In this document: piece by piece, positions 6,945-16,252 of the stretch
Numbering within the stretch: the first letter of the stretch is position 1
Layout: the number at the start of each line of letters is the position of its first letter
DNA from: Bacillota bacterium
Lineage (GTDB): Bacteria > Bacillota_I > Bacilli_A > Erysipelotrichales > Erysipelotrichaceae
NCBI GenBank assembly: GCA_023426935.1
Contig: JAEZBR010000076.1
Coordinates: 1 to 17,514 of the forward strand
Direction: 5' to 3'
DNA length: 17,514 bases
Made by a program: the position numbers and the translations under genes
Notes under the pieces: model-generated
What the model saw: only the letters and a program-made list of their open reading frames with translations
What the model was told of the DNA's origin: nothing
Database searches by the model: none

Positions 6945-7154
6945 GTGTCAGAAATCCGCATAAATACTGAGTTTATTACCTTAGGTCAATTACTAAAAAT
7001 CAGTGATTGGATTAGTTCTGGCGGACAGGCTAAAACGGCGGTAAAAACCTTAAAAATTTTTGTTAATGAAGAAAGCGAAAATCGTCGGGGCCGTAAGCTT
7101 TATTCCGGAGATAAGATCAAGATTGAAAACAAGGAGTATCTCATCACTAAATGA
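6945..7154 (+). CDS. yaaA: S4-domain RNA-binding protein, YaaA/RlbA family
   Basis: Small 69-aa protein that is essentially one S4 RNA-binding fold. The typical core is visible as ISSGGQAKTAVK followed by VNEESENRRGRKLYSGDKI. B. subtilis YaaA, between dnaN and recF in the same arrangement, is linked to ribosome assembly; that function is carried over by homology and context. Start is GTG 6945 with SD AAGGAG (6930-6935) at 9 nt; an ATG at 6926 is out of frame. The stop overlaps the recF start (ATGA), indicating translational coupling. Confidence 0.93.
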   Translation: MSEIRINTEFITLGQLLKISDWISSGGQAKTAVKTLKIFVNEESENRRGRKLYSGDKIKIENKEYLITK

Positions 7155-8254
7155 AGATTAAAAACCTACGGTTACGGTCATTTCGAAATTTAAAAGATGT
7201 ATCCGTGGTTTTTAGTCCGGGTCTGAATATAATTTTAGGTTCCAATGGTCAGGGTAAAACTAATTTATTGGAAGCAGTCTATTATTTATCGACAACTAAA
7301 TCACATCGGAATGTCGATGATCAACAGCTGATTACCAATGGTGAAGAATTTGCGACCTTAGATTGTAAAGTACTTTATCAACAGCACGAGGTTTCTTATT
7401 CGGCCGTGATACATCGTAAAGGAAAGACTTTGTGTATTAATCAGCAGCCATTGCGAAAGGTTAGTGAATTTGTCGGTAAGATCAATGCAGTCATCTTCTC
7501 ACCTTTGGATATGAATCTATTTGATTCTTCTCCGGGAACCAGAAGAAGACTATTGGATATTGAATTAGGAAAAATGTCGACTTTATATATAACTTTCCTC
7601 AATCAATATTCCCAATTACTTAAAAATCGTAATAATTACCTGAAACAAGGTATAAATGATTTGAATTTACTGGAAGCTATCAATCAACAGATGATTGTTC
7701 CTCAGTTAGAAGTAATTAAACAAAGAAATTATTTGGTAAATCGTTTTAATCAAGAAATCACACCCTTATATCGGCAACTTAGTAATACTAATAGTTCGCT
7801 AAAGATAGACTACTTAAGTGTAATTCCCTATAACGCCGACGAACAGATAATGAATGAGCAGTTAGTTGCGAAACAAAAAAGTTATGAGGAACGGGATTTA
7901 TTGACTAAACAAACCAATTTTGGGATTCATCGCGAAGATATGGCTTTCTGGTTAGATGGCCAGTTAGTCGAAAACTATGCTTCCCAAGGACAGAAACGCA
8001 TGATCATCATTGCGTCAAAGTTGGCATTACTTAAGATTATTCAGGAAAAAACAGATGAGACTCCGATTCTATTACTAGACGATGTTCTATCTGAATTAGA
8101 TTTAAATCATCGAAATTGTTTAATTAAATTATTGCCAGCTGAAGTTCAAACAATCATTACGGCCACCGATAAGGACAATATCGAACCGGAATTGTTAGAT
8201 AAAGCACAGTTATTAAAAATTGAGAAAGGATGTGTTTCGACATGGATGAAATAA
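7151..8254 (+). CDS. recF: DNA replication and repair protein RecF
   Basis: SMC-like ATPase of 367 aa that works with RecO and RecR to load RecA at single-strand gaps. Walker A GSNGQGKT is at 30-37, the ABC signature reads YASQGQKR (276-283), and Walker B LLLDD with the following VLSELD is at about 307-316. All key residues are present and the length is normal for the family. Start ATG 7151 overlaps the yaaA stop by 4 bp; no separate SD is needed if translation is coupled. Its 3' end overlaps the gyrB start by 13 bp, so recF and gyrB are tightly linked. Confidence 0.97.
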   Translation: MKIKNLRLRSFRNLKDVSVVFSPGLNIILGSNGQGKTNLLEAVYYLSTTKSHRNVDDQQLITNGEEFATLDCKVLYQQHEVSYSAVIHRKGKTLCINQQPLRKVSEFVGKINAVIFSPLDMNLFDSSPGTRRRLLDIELGKMSTLYITFLNQYSQLLKNRNNYLKQGINDLNLLEAINQQMIVPQLEVIKQRNYLVNRFNQEITPLYRQLSNTNSSLKIDYLSVIPYNADEQIMNEQLVAKQKSYEERDLLTKQTNFGIHREDMAFWLDGQLVENYASQGQKRMIIIASKLALLKIIQEKTDETPILLLDDVLSELDLNHRNCLIKLLPAEVQTIITATDKDNIEPELLDKAQLLKIEKGCVSTWMK

Positions 8255-10233
8255 AAAAGAATAACGAAGATATCGAGGTAGGTGAAACGTTTACGATTCC
8301 TGAAGATATCGAAGAGGTGACCAAGGTCCACAGTGATCACTACGACGCCAAGGATATTCAAGTTTTAGAAGGAATGGAAGCGGTAAGAAAACGGCCAGGT
8401 ATGTACATTGCGAATACTTCCGGTTCCGGCTTGCACCATTTGGTCTGGGAAATTGTTGATAACGGCATCGATGAAGCCGTCGCGGGTTTTGCAAATGAAG
8501 TTGATGTTATTATTGACGAAAACAACATTGTAACCGTCAAGGATAACGGAAGAGGCGTTCCGGTAGACATTCACCCTAAGACTGGCAAAAGCGCCGCTGA
8601 AACGATTTATACGGAATTACACGCCGGCGGAAAGTTTGGTGGATCTGCTTATAAAATGTCCAGCGGATTACATGGCGTAGGAGCCACAGTCGTTAATGCC
8701 TTAAGCGAATGGATGGAAGTAATCAGTGAAAGAGAAGGTCATAAATATTTTATTCGTTTTGAACACGGCGGACATACCGTCGCTCCTTTAAAAATAATCG
8801 GTGATTCCCAAAATCACGGAACGACCGTTAGATTTAAAGCGGATCCGACGATTTTTAAAGAAATAACCAGTTATGATCATAATACGCTAAGAGAACATCT
8901 TCGAGAATTAGCCTTTCTTAATAAAGGCATTAAAATCGTATTTGAAGATAAACGAATGGAAGAAAGTCATCACGAAGAATTCTGTTATGCAGGCGGAATT
9001 AAAGAATTTGTCACCTATTTGAATAAAGGTAAGACTGTCATCATTCCTCAGCCGTTATACTTTGAAGGCGAAGAAGATAATATTTTGGTTGAAGTGGCCT
9101 TACAGTATAACACCGGATATAGTCAGATGGTGTATTGCTACTGCAACAATGTCAACACTGTTGATGGTGGAACGCACGAAGAAGGATTCCGGATGACTTT
9201 AGCCCGAATCATTAATAAATATGCCCGGGAAAAAGGATATTTGAAGAATAACGATGAAAATTTCAGTGGTGACGATGTCAAAGAAGGAATCGTCGCAATC
9301 ATTTCAGTTAAACACCCTAACCCAGAATATGAAGGACAGACGAAGACAAAGTTAGGTAATAGCGAAGTAAGAAAAATAGTTTCCAATATCTTTGGAGAAC
9401 AGTTTGAGCGTTATCTGATGGAGAATCCGAATGAAGCGAAAATAATCGTTGAAAAGGGTCAGATGGCATCGAATGCCAGATTGGCCGCGAAGAAAGCACG
9501 GGAACTTACTAGACGTAAGAGTCCTTTGGAATTTTCTAATTTACCAGGTAAACTTGCGGATTGTTTGAGTAAAGATCCTACGGTCAGCGAAATATTCATT
9601 GTCGAGGGTGATTCCGCAGGTGGCAGTGCCAAACAGGGAAGGAATAGACATACGCAGGCTATCTTGCCGTTACGAGGCAAGATTCTTAACGTAGAAAAAG
9701 CCAGAGAACATAGAATTTTCGATAATAATGAAATCAAGACAATGTTAACCGCGTTCGGCACTGGGGTTGGGGAAGATTTTGATCTCAATAAACTTCGTTA
9801 TCACAAAATCATAATCATGACTGATGCCGATGTTGATGGTGCCCATATTCGAATCTTGTTACTGACTTTCTTCTATCGGTTCTTAAGGCCGGTCATTGAA
9901 GGCGGCTATGTTTATTTTGCTCAACCGCCATTATTTAAGATAGAGAAGAACCGTAAAATGAACTATGCCTATTCAGAAGCGGAATTGGAAGATTTGAAGA
10001 AAGAATATGTTGAGAAGTATGAGATTCAAAGATACAAAGGTTTAGGAGAAATGAATGCGGATCAATTGTTCGATACGACCATGGATCCCAAAACACGGAC
10101 TTTGATTCAAGTCACCATTGACAATGCCGTGGAAGCGGATCAAGCCTTTGAAATGTTTATGGGTGATGAAGTTGAGCCTCGTAAGGAATACATTATGAAG
10201 AACGCACACTTTGTCAAAGATTTGGACTTATAA
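8242..10233 (+). CDS. gyrB: DNA gyrase subunit B
   Basis: ATPase subunit of gyrase (663 aa), which with GyrA introduces negative supercoils. An acidic N-terminal extension (1-35) precedes the GHKL ATPase with E70 and N74 in EIVDNGIDEA, DNGRGVP (101-107) and GLHGVGATVVN (142-152), then the transducer with QTKTKLGNSEVR. The TOPRIM domain has EGDSAGG (E455) and DADVDGAH (D528, D530, D532) for Mg2+ binding, and the C-terminus has YKGLGEMN. I chose ATG 8242 because a GAAAGGA site (8224-8230) precedes it by 11 nt; ATG 8230 overlaps that site and would add only MCFD. The length without an insert is the Gram-positive form. Confidence 0.97.
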   Translation: MDEIKKNNEDIEVGETFTIPEDIEEVTKVHSDHYDAKDIQVLEGMEAVRKRPGMYIANTSGSGLHHLVWEIVDNGIDEAVAGFANEVDVIIDENNIVTVKDNGRGVPVDIHPKTGKSAAETIYTELHAGGKFGGSAYKMSSGLHGVGATVVNALSEWMEVISEREGHKYFIRFEHGGHTVAPLKIIGDSQNHGTTVRFKADPTIFKEITSYDHNTLREHLRELAFLNKGIKIVFEDKRMEESHHEEFCYAGGIKEFVTYLNKGKTVIIPQPLYFEGEEDNILVEVALQYNTGYSQMVYCYCNNVNTVDGGTHEEGFRMTLARIINKYAREKGYLKNNDENFSGDDVKEGIVAIISVKHPNPEYEGQTKTKLGNSEVRKIVSNIFGEQFERYLMENPNEAKIIVEKGQMASNARLAAKKARELTRRKSPLEFSNLPGKLADCLSKDPTVSEIFIVEGDSAGGSAKQGRNRHTQAILPLRGKILNVEKAREHRIFDNNEIKTMLTAFGTGVGEDFDLNKLRYHKIIIMTDADVDGAHIRILLLTFFYRFLRPVIEGGYVYFAQPPLFKIEKNRKMNYAYSEAELEDLKKEYVEKYEIQRYKGLGEMNADQLFDTTMDPKTRTLIQVTIDNAVEADQAFEMFMGDEVEPRKEYIMKNAHFVKDLDL

Positions 10234-10243
10234 GGAGGACAAA

Positions 10244-12766
10244 ATGGACGAACTGAAAAACACTAATGTTAATCAAGAGAATGAAAATGAAGCTTATGAT
10301 AAGGTACATCAGGTAAATATTTCTTCCGAAGTACGAACTTCCTTCTTAAGCTATGCGATGTCAGTCATTGTACAGCGGGCATTACCGGATGCTCGAGATG
10401 GGTTAAAGCCGGTTCAACGGAGAATTCTTTATGGAATGAACGATGCCGGAATTACGGCTTCGACTGGTTATAAGAAATGCGCCCGTATCGTCGGTGATGT
10501 TATGGGTAAGTATCATCCGCATGGTGATTCTTCAATTTACGAAGCCTTAGTAAGAATGGCTCAAGACTTTTCTTATCGTTACCCGTTAGTCGATGGTCAC
10601 GGTAACTTCGGCAACATGGATGGAGATGGCGCGGCAGCCCAACGTTATACTGAGGCTAGGATGTCGAAAATATCCATGGAGATGGTTCGGGATCTTAAAA
10701 AGAATACGGTCGATTTCGTCGATAACTATGATGGTGAAGAAAAAGAACCTACGCTATTACCGGCACATATTCCCAATCTATTAGTAAACGGCTCGACTGG
10801 AATCGCGGTCGGGATGGCGACGAATATTCCACCGCATAATTTACGGGAAGTCATTGATGCGACGATTGCCGTTATGGATAATCCAGATATTACCATCAAA
10901 GAAATAATGGAAAACTATATAACCGGGCCAGACTTTCCAACCGGGGCGGAAATCTTGGGCCGCTCAGGTATTTATAGCGCTTATGAGACCGGTCGCGGTT
11001 CAATCAAGATTCGCTCTAAATATACGATTAAAGAATTAGACAACGGTAAACATGAAGTAAACTTTACCGAAATACCTTACGAAGTAAATAAAGCGGAGCT
11101 AGTAAAACGAATCGGTGACTTAGTCAAGAATAAACAAATTGAAGGAATTACCGATCTTAAGGATGTTTCCAATTCTGAAGGTATTTCAATCTTGATGGAG
11201 ATTCGCCGGGATGTTCAACCGGAAGTCTTACTTAATCAATTATTCCAACTAACGCCATTACAGACTTCTTACGGAATGAATATGTTAGCTTTAGTAAACA
11301 ATGTTCCGCGGGTTTTGAATCTCAAACAGATGCTGGAAGTTTATGTTAATCACCAGATTGAAGTTATTACCCGGCGGACGCGTTTTGATTTAAAGGTCGC
11401 GGAAGATCGTGCACATATTCTCGAAGGTTTAATCAAAGCTATCGATCATATTCATGAAATCGTGGATATCATTACTAGTGCGAAAAACGATGACGAAGCA
11501 ATGTCCAGTTTGATCAATAATTATGGTCTTGATGAGATCCAATCAAAAGCTATAATGGATATGCAGATGCGTAGACTTACTGGTTTACAACGGCAAAAAT
11601 TGACCGAAGAATACGATGGTTTGATTCCACTGATTGCGGATTACAAGGATATTCTAGGAAATCATAGCCGAATCATCGAAATTATCCGCAATGAGTTGAC
11701 GGAGACGAAAAACAAGTTCGGAGATGATCGTAGAACGGCGATTTCCGATGCTCAAGCAGATCTTGAAGATGAAGATCTGATTCCGGTTGAGAATATTGTT
11801 GTAACGATGACGTCCGGCGGTTATATCAAGCGCCTGACGCTCGATACCTATCGCACTCAGAATCGCGGTGGGCGTGGTGTAATCGGAATGGCGCTTAACA
11901 AGGATGACATTATCGAACAGGTAGTTTCCTTGAGTACTCATGATTATCTGCTTTGTTACACTAATTTAGGCCGAGTATATCGGATTAAAGGCTATCAGGT
12001 TCCTACTTCCGGTCGAACCGGAAAGGGAATTCCAATCGTTAACTTACTGAATCTTAGTAAGGATGAGAAAGTCAGAACAATCGTTCCGGCTTCCGTTGAA
12101 GATTCGGAAGGATATCTCTGCTTCGTTACAACTAAGGGCATCGTTAAGCGAACGCGAATCAGTGAATTCGAATCAATCAGAACTAACGGGAAGAACGCGA
12201 TAGCGTTAAGAGACGACGACGAATTATTCGGAGTTAAGCTGACCCATGGTCATGACGAGATTATTATCGCCGGATCTAATGGCAAAGCCGTCAGGTTCAA
12301 AGAGACGGATGTTCGAATCATGGGAAGAAATGCCAGCGGGGTTCGCGGCTTCAATTGTGATGGTTCAAAAGTAGTAGGATTTGCGGTAAGTTATGAAGGC
12401 GATTATATCTTATCCGTTACCCAGAATGGTTTTGGTAAGAAAACACCATTAAGTGATTATCGGTTAACCAAACGAGGCGCTAAGGGCGTTACTACCATCA
12501 AAATCACGGATAAAAACGGTGAATTGGTATGCCTAAGAGCAATCAACGGAAGCGAAGATCTCCTAATCATTACTGATTCTGGGACGATTATCCGGATTTC
12601 CCTAGCGAAAGTATCCGAATTTGGTCGTAATACCCAAGGCGTGAAATTAATCAATGTTGACCAGGAATGTAACGTCTCGGCTGTAGCTGTGGTAGAATCA
12701 AGCGAGGAAACGCCTGAAGATACTCAGGTAACTAATGAAGTGAAGGAGGAAAACGAAAATGCTTGA
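10244..12766 (+). CDS. gyrA: DNA gyrase subunit A
   Basis: Breakage-reunion subunit of gyrase, 840 aa. The winged-helix domain carries the active-site Tyr Y135 (AAAQRYTEA) and the quinolone-determining region HPHGDSSIYEALVRMAQ, with S96 and E100 at the E. coli 83 and 87 positions, so the common resistance changes are absent. The C-terminal beta-pinwheel has the GyrA box QNRGGRG, which marks GyrA rather than ParC. The C-terminal tail is acidic. Start is ATG 10244 with SD AAGGAGG (10232-10238), which overlaps the gyrB stop; the frame back to TTG 10211 lies inside gyrB and lacks an SD. The end overlaps serS by 8 bp. Confidence 0.97.
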   Translation: MDELKNTNVNQENENEAYDKVHQVNISSEVRTSFLSYAMSVIVQRALPDARDGLKPVQRRILYGMNDAGITASTGYKKCARIVGDVMGKYHPHGDSSIYEALVRMAQDFSYRYPLVDGHGNFGNMDGDGAAAQRYTEARMSKISMEMVRDLKKNTVDFVDNYDGEEKEPTLLPAHIPNLLVNGSTGIAVGMATNIPPHNLREVIDATIAVMDNPDITIKEIMENYITGPDFPTGAEILGRSGIYSAYETGRGSIKIRSKYTIKELDNGKHEVNFTEIPYEVNKAELVKRIGDLVKNKQIEGITDLKDVSNSEGISILMEIRRDVQPEVLLNQLFQLTPLQTSYGMNMLALVNNVPRVLNLKQMLEVYVNHQIEVITRRTRFDLKVAEDRAHILEGLIKAIDHIHEIVDIITSAKNDDEAMSSLINNYGLDEIQSKAIMDMQMRRLTGLQRQKLTEEYDGLIPLIADYKDILGNHSRIIEIIRNELTETKNKFGDDRRTAISDAQADLEDEDLIPVENIVVTMTSGGYIKRLTLDTYRTQNRGGRGVIGMALNKDDIIEQVVSLSTHDYLLCYTNLGRVYRIKGYQVPTSGRTGKGIPIVNLLNLSKDEKVRTIVPASVEDSEGYLCFVTTKGIVKRTRISEFESIRTNGKNAIALRDDDELFGVKLTHGHDEIIIAGSNGKAVRFKETDVRIMGRNASGVRGFNCDGSKVVGFAVSYEGDYILSVTQNGFGKKTPLSDYRLTKRGAKGVTTIKITDKNGELVCLRAINGSEDLLIITDSGTIIRISLAKVSEFGRNTQGVKLINVDQECNVSAVAVVESSEETPEDTQVTNEVKEENENA

Positions 12767-14039
12767 TATGAAGTTTATCCGGGAAAATCCGGAACTAGTT
12801 AAAAAAAACTGTCATAAGAAGTTTCAGGACAGCAAGATTGAAAAAGTCGATGAATTGATCGCCTTGGATGCCGAATATCGGAAGCTCAAGACCAATGGGG
12901 ATGAACTAAGAGCAAAGAGGAATTCCATCAGTAAGGAAATCGGCGCTTTGATGAGTAAAGGCGAAAAGGAAAAAGCCGAAGAAATCAAAAAAGAAGTTAA
13001 AGATATGGGCGATCAATTAGTCGCTAACGAGAAGAAAGAGAATGAATTAAGTAGTGCCGTTAAGAAGATTCAAATGATCATCCCCAACATTATCGATCCT
13101 ACGGTACCAATCGGAAAGGATGACTCCGAGAATGTTGAGATTGAGAAATTTGGCGAGCCTACCGTTCCGGATTTCCCAATTCCTTATCATACCGAAATCA
13201 TGGAAAAGCTATCCGGGTTAGATTTGGATAGTGCCCATAAAGTAGCCGGCAACGGGTTCTATTATCTATTAGGCGACATTGCTAGATTGCATTCAGCCTG
13301 CCTAAGTTATGGTCGTGATTTCATGATTGATCGAGGATTCACCTATGTTATTCCGCCATATATGATTCATAGCAGTGTCGTTAACGGCGTTATGAGTTTT
13401 GCGGAGATGGATAACATGATGTATAAGATTGAAGGTGAAGATTTATATTTAATCGGCACCAGCGAACATTCTATGATTGGTAGATTCATGGATACAATTC
13501 TCAACGAGAAGCAATTACCACTGACCCTGACCAGTTATTCACCTTGTTTCCGCAAAGAAAAAGGCGCTCACGGTATTGAAGAGAGAGGTGTCTATCGGAT
13601 TCATCAATTCGAGAAGCAGGAAATGATCGTCATTTGTAAACCATCAGAAAGTAAAGAATGGTTCAAGAAACTCTATATGAATACGGTGGATTTCTTTAGA
13701 TCTCTGGATATTCCGGTTCGCACATTAGAATGTTGCTCCGGCGATTTAGCTGATTTAAAGGCGAAGAGTGTTGATGTCGAAGCTTGGTCACCTAGACAGA
13801 AGAAGTATTTCGAAGTAGGCAGCTGCTCGAATCTTACTGATAATCAAGCGCGGCGTTTGGGAATCAGATATACCGGCGAAGACGGGAACAAGTATTTCGC
13901 TCACACCCTGAACAATACCTGTGTAGCTCCACCAAGAATGTTAATTGCCTTATTGGAGAATAATCTGCAGGCAGATGGTTCAGTATTGGTTCCGGAGCCT
14001 TTACAGAAATATATGGGCGGTAAGAAAGTTCTTAAATAA
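12759..14039 (+). CDS. serS: Seryl-tRNA synthetase
   Basis: Class II synthetase of 426 aa that charges tRNA-Ser (and tRNA-Sec where present). An N-terminal antiparallel coiled coil (about 28-108) reaches the long variable arm of tRNA-Ser. The catalytic core has TSE (234-236), motif 2 with R265 in SPCFRKEKGAHG through HQFEKQE, the GSCSNLTDNQARR block (354-366), and motif 3 with R393 in APPRMLIALLENN. Motifs 2 and 3 differ from the usual GLIRVHQFEK and NGSGLA forms, pointing to a divergent SerRS branch. Start ATG has SD AAGGAGG (12743-12749) inside gyrA, and the genes overlap by 8 bp, so serS is probably expressed with gyrBA. No T-box leader is seen. Confidence 0.97.
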   Translation: MLDMKFIRENPELVKKNCHKKFQDSKIEKVDELIALDAEYRKLKTNGDELRAKRNSISKEIGALMSKGEKEKAEEIKKEVKDMGDQLVANEKKENELSSAVKKIQMIIPNIIDPTVPIGKDDSENVEIEKFGEPTVPDFPIPYHTEIMEKLSGLDLDSAHKVAGNGFYYLLGDIARLHSACLSYGRDFMIDRGFTYVIPPYMIHSSVVNGVMSFAEMDNMMYKIEGEDLYLIGTSEHSMIGRFMDTILNEKQLPLTLTSYSPCFRKEKGAHGIEERGVYRIHQFEKQEMIVICKPSESKEWFKKLYMNTVDFFRSLDIPVRTLECCSGDLADLKAKSVDVEAWSPRQKKYFEVGSCSNLTDNQARRLGIRYTGEDGNKYFAHTLNNTCVAPPRMLIALLENNLQADGSVLVPEPLQKYMGGKKVLK

Positions 14040-14046
14040 ATTAAAT

Positions 14047-14075
14047 AACCGTAGGTCATTAAACTTACGGTTTTT
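14047..14075 (+). terminator. Intrinsic terminator after serS
   Basis: Ten-pair stem 14047-14056 with 14063-14072 (aaccgta with tacggtt, plus inner pairs including one G-U), loop of six, then TTT. It closes the yaaA-to-serS unit. Confidence 0.75.
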
Positions 14076-14214
14076 ATGTGGCTTTATTTAAAGACGAAAA
14101 TAATAAGATAAAACCAATTAATAGTAACGGCCAAATAAGAAACAAATAGGGAGGCAGTAGTTTCGATAATTTACGTCTAATGGTTTTCGTTCTAGTCTTT
14201 TTCTTAATATTTGC
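14074..14214 (-). pseudogene. Short hydrophobic frame, possible permease-like gene remnant
   Basis: The spacer 14076-14369 has no clear intact gene. On the minus strand one open frame (46 codons) reads as a basic start followed by a hydrophobic stretch, LPPYLFLIWPLLLIGFILLF, then SSLNKAT and a stop. The Lys/Arg-rich head plus PPYLFL pattern resembles the beginning of sugar ABC transporter permeases. There is no ATG, GTG or TTG before the hydrophobic part and no Shine-Dalgarno; only an ATT near 14206-14208 could serve. It is either a decayed fragment, a small membrane peptide with an unusual start, or chance. The rest of the spacer is AT-rich with no recognised element. Confidence 0.2.
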
Positions 14215-14369
14215 TTAATTATTGTAAATAGGACAACTATGGTTAGGCCAAGTAAATTATCATAAGCATCCTATACTAAAACTAGACTTAGTTCTTAAGA
14301 TAATTGCGTTACGATTGAGACATAGAATAAGCTCTGAACAAACGTTTTAGAAAAATTACCGAGGAAAAT

Positions 14370-16052
14370 ATGAAAAAAATCATCAGTGTGTTGCTTAGTT
14401 TATTATTAACACTTTCTGTTATTGGTTGCTCTAGCGGAAGCGAGAGTGCTCAAGCCTTAAAAGGAAAATGGGAAAGTTTTAGTGGTTATGGTGTAACAGC
14501 AGAATATCCTTCTGGCTGAACCCTTTATTCACTTTCTTACGATAATTCTTATACGGGTAAAGCGGTTCTTGCGGTCAGTAAAAAAGAGACCGTGTTTATT
14601 AGATGTTATGTCTCTAAGAAAAAACAGAAACCAGTCGCCGATTTATATCCAACCGATGACGCTTCTGCCGAAGAAGTTCGGGCAAAGATAGAAGCCTCAG
14701 CTACTTTGCAGGATGGTTTTCCGGAGATTCCGGATGATCTAAATGACAGTACCGCTAGCGAGAATTTCTTAATTAATTTATTAACCTTTACCATGACGAT
14801 GGAAGACTCCTTGGCTTCTTTCACCGGGACATTACCTAGCAAGAAATCAAAAACATTAGGTACAACTAAAATGGATGACGATGGTGCTTTGGCCGCCGCT
14901 AAGAATTATGAAACCAATGCCTGGGGTTATGTTACCAGAAACGGCGATTGGGCAATCGATCCGATTTATGAAAGTGCCGATAATTTCTCGGAAGGACTGG
15001 CTTTTGTTACTACTAGCGAGGGCGGCATGTTTATTGACCGGTATGGTGATATGGTGATTGGCGAAGTTAACTATGCTAGTGAAGCAACAACCTATGCGCT
15101 TAAAGATAGCAATGGCTTTAAGGAAGGATTGGCTTTAGTCGAACTCGATAACGGTCTAAAAATTAATGAAGTATATATCGATAAGACTGGGACGGTAGTT
15201 ATTGATGCGAAGGCAATACCTATGCCGGAAGGCTTAGTTACCCAAACTGACTGTTTCGCTTTGGCATCGGATTTCAATGATGGACATGCAATCGTAATGA
15301 GATATTTAAATAGTGAAGCCAGTTATTCGGCGCAAGATTATAACGATACATATGTAATCGATACTTCCGGACAGATCGTGACGACCATACCTGGTAGTAA
15401 GTATTCAACTCAAACCAGCCTCTTTAATATTTCAAATCATGGATTGGATCCTAACGGATTAATTGAGGTTGCCGATATTAATACCAGACTTATTGGTCAA
15501 ATAGATATCAACGGTAATGTTATGATTCCTTGTCAATTTGAAAATCTACTTTATGCTGGCGAAGGTTTGTATCAAGGCTATCAAAACGAGAAATATGGGT
15601 ATCTTGACCAAAACGGAAAGGTCATAGTCGATTATATCTATAGTTCGGCATATCCCTTTGGGGACGGCTTGGCAATCGTCAGCACTGATGGAATCACCTA
15701 TGGCTGCATCGACAAGACCGGAAAGATGGTTATTCCCGCGGATTATGACAACATCTATCTCTTTAATTATGACAGTGATTCTCCAGGCGTCGCTTTCTCA
15801 GATGGTGTGGTCGGTGTTTTAAAAGACGGCTATTGGGGATTGATCGATACTAGTGGGAAACTAATCATCGATTATATCTTTGAGGACAATGGATTCCGGT
15901 TCGAAAGTGCCTCTCATGGGGTTATTTGCTACACCAATGGTGAGTATGATTTCATAGCTGATCAAGCCCTTTTCGGGATTCTTAGTAAGGATGGTAAAAT
16001 TGTTAAAGAACCCTGCTTTAAGATTTTGAATCCGTTCTACGATGCAAATTAA
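14370..16052 (+). pseudogene. WG-repeat lipoprotein gene with one in-frame TGA
   Basis: A frame of 560 codons with one internal stop, TGA at 14517-14519 (codon 50). Codons 1-20 encode a lipoprotein signal, MKKIISVLL through VIGC, with lipid-attachment C20. After a Ser-rich linker and an N-terminal region of unknown type, the C-terminal two thirds holds WG repeats: WGYVTRNGDWAIDPIY (from codon 185), YGYLDQNGKVIVDYIY, YGCIDKTGKMVIP and YWGLIDTSGKLIIDYIF. WG repeats form beta-rich surface modules of unknown function. ATG 14370 has GAGGA (14361-14365). Downstream of the TGA the frame is clean; a GTG at 14592 could restart but lacks a convincing SD and a signal peptide. A nonsense mutation of Trp TGG is the simplest reading; sequencing error or readthrough are alternatives. 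Confidence 0.75.
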
Positions 16053-16114
16053 ATAATAGATTAAACTCGTAAAATATATACTCTTCTAAATTGTCATGTG
16101 TTAGGATATTCATG

Positions 16115-16173
16115 CGATAGCTCTATACCTCTTTTCTTAACAACTAGATTATAGTGCTATCGTTTTCTTTTTT
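16115..16173 (+). terminator. Intrinsic terminator after the WG-repeat gene
   Basis: Outer stem cgatagc (16115-16121) with gctatcg (16156-16162) and inner stem ctata (16123-16127) with tatag (16150-16154), separated by one T-T mismatch, then a long T-rich run. The loop is large (about 22 nt). Confidence 0.7.
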
Positions 16174-16219
16174 CTTTCCTTTTCCACATCCATTTTACGC
16201 AATCTAATTTATAACTTGG

Positions 16220-16248
16220 TTGCCGCTTATTTCACTTTAGCTTATAAT
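16220..16248 (+). promoter_or_regulatory. Promoter of the SRP RNA gene
   Basis: TTGCCG (16220-16225, 4 of 6) and a perfect TATAAT (16243-16248) are 17 bp apart. Transcription would start near 16254-16255, which matches the 5' end of the paired SRP RNA stem. Confidence 0.8.
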
Positions 16249-16252
16249 AGTA

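Noticed and set aside
8230..8241. GyrB starting at ATG 8230
   Set aside because: That codon overlaps the only ribosome binding site; ATG 8242 fits better, although the 11-nt spacing is slightly long.
10211..10243. Longer GyrA from a TTG at 10211
   Set aside because: It lies inside gyrB; AAGGAGG just before ATG 10244 decides the start.
12740..12780. rRNA or tRNA genes after gyrA, as in Bacillus
   Set aside because: gyrA runs straight into serS; no rRNA or tRNA sequence is seen anywhere in the window.
14517..14519. TGA read as Trp (genetic code 4)
   Set aside because: dnaA, yaaA and gyrA end in TGA at the expected family C-termini, and Trp codons in the core genes are TGG; a genome-wide recoding would show many in-frame TGA codons.
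14592..16052. Independent gene starting at GTG 14592
   Set aside because: It would begin in mid-domain without a signal peptide or clear SD, while the same frame continues upstream to a good lipoprotein start; kept as an alternative only.
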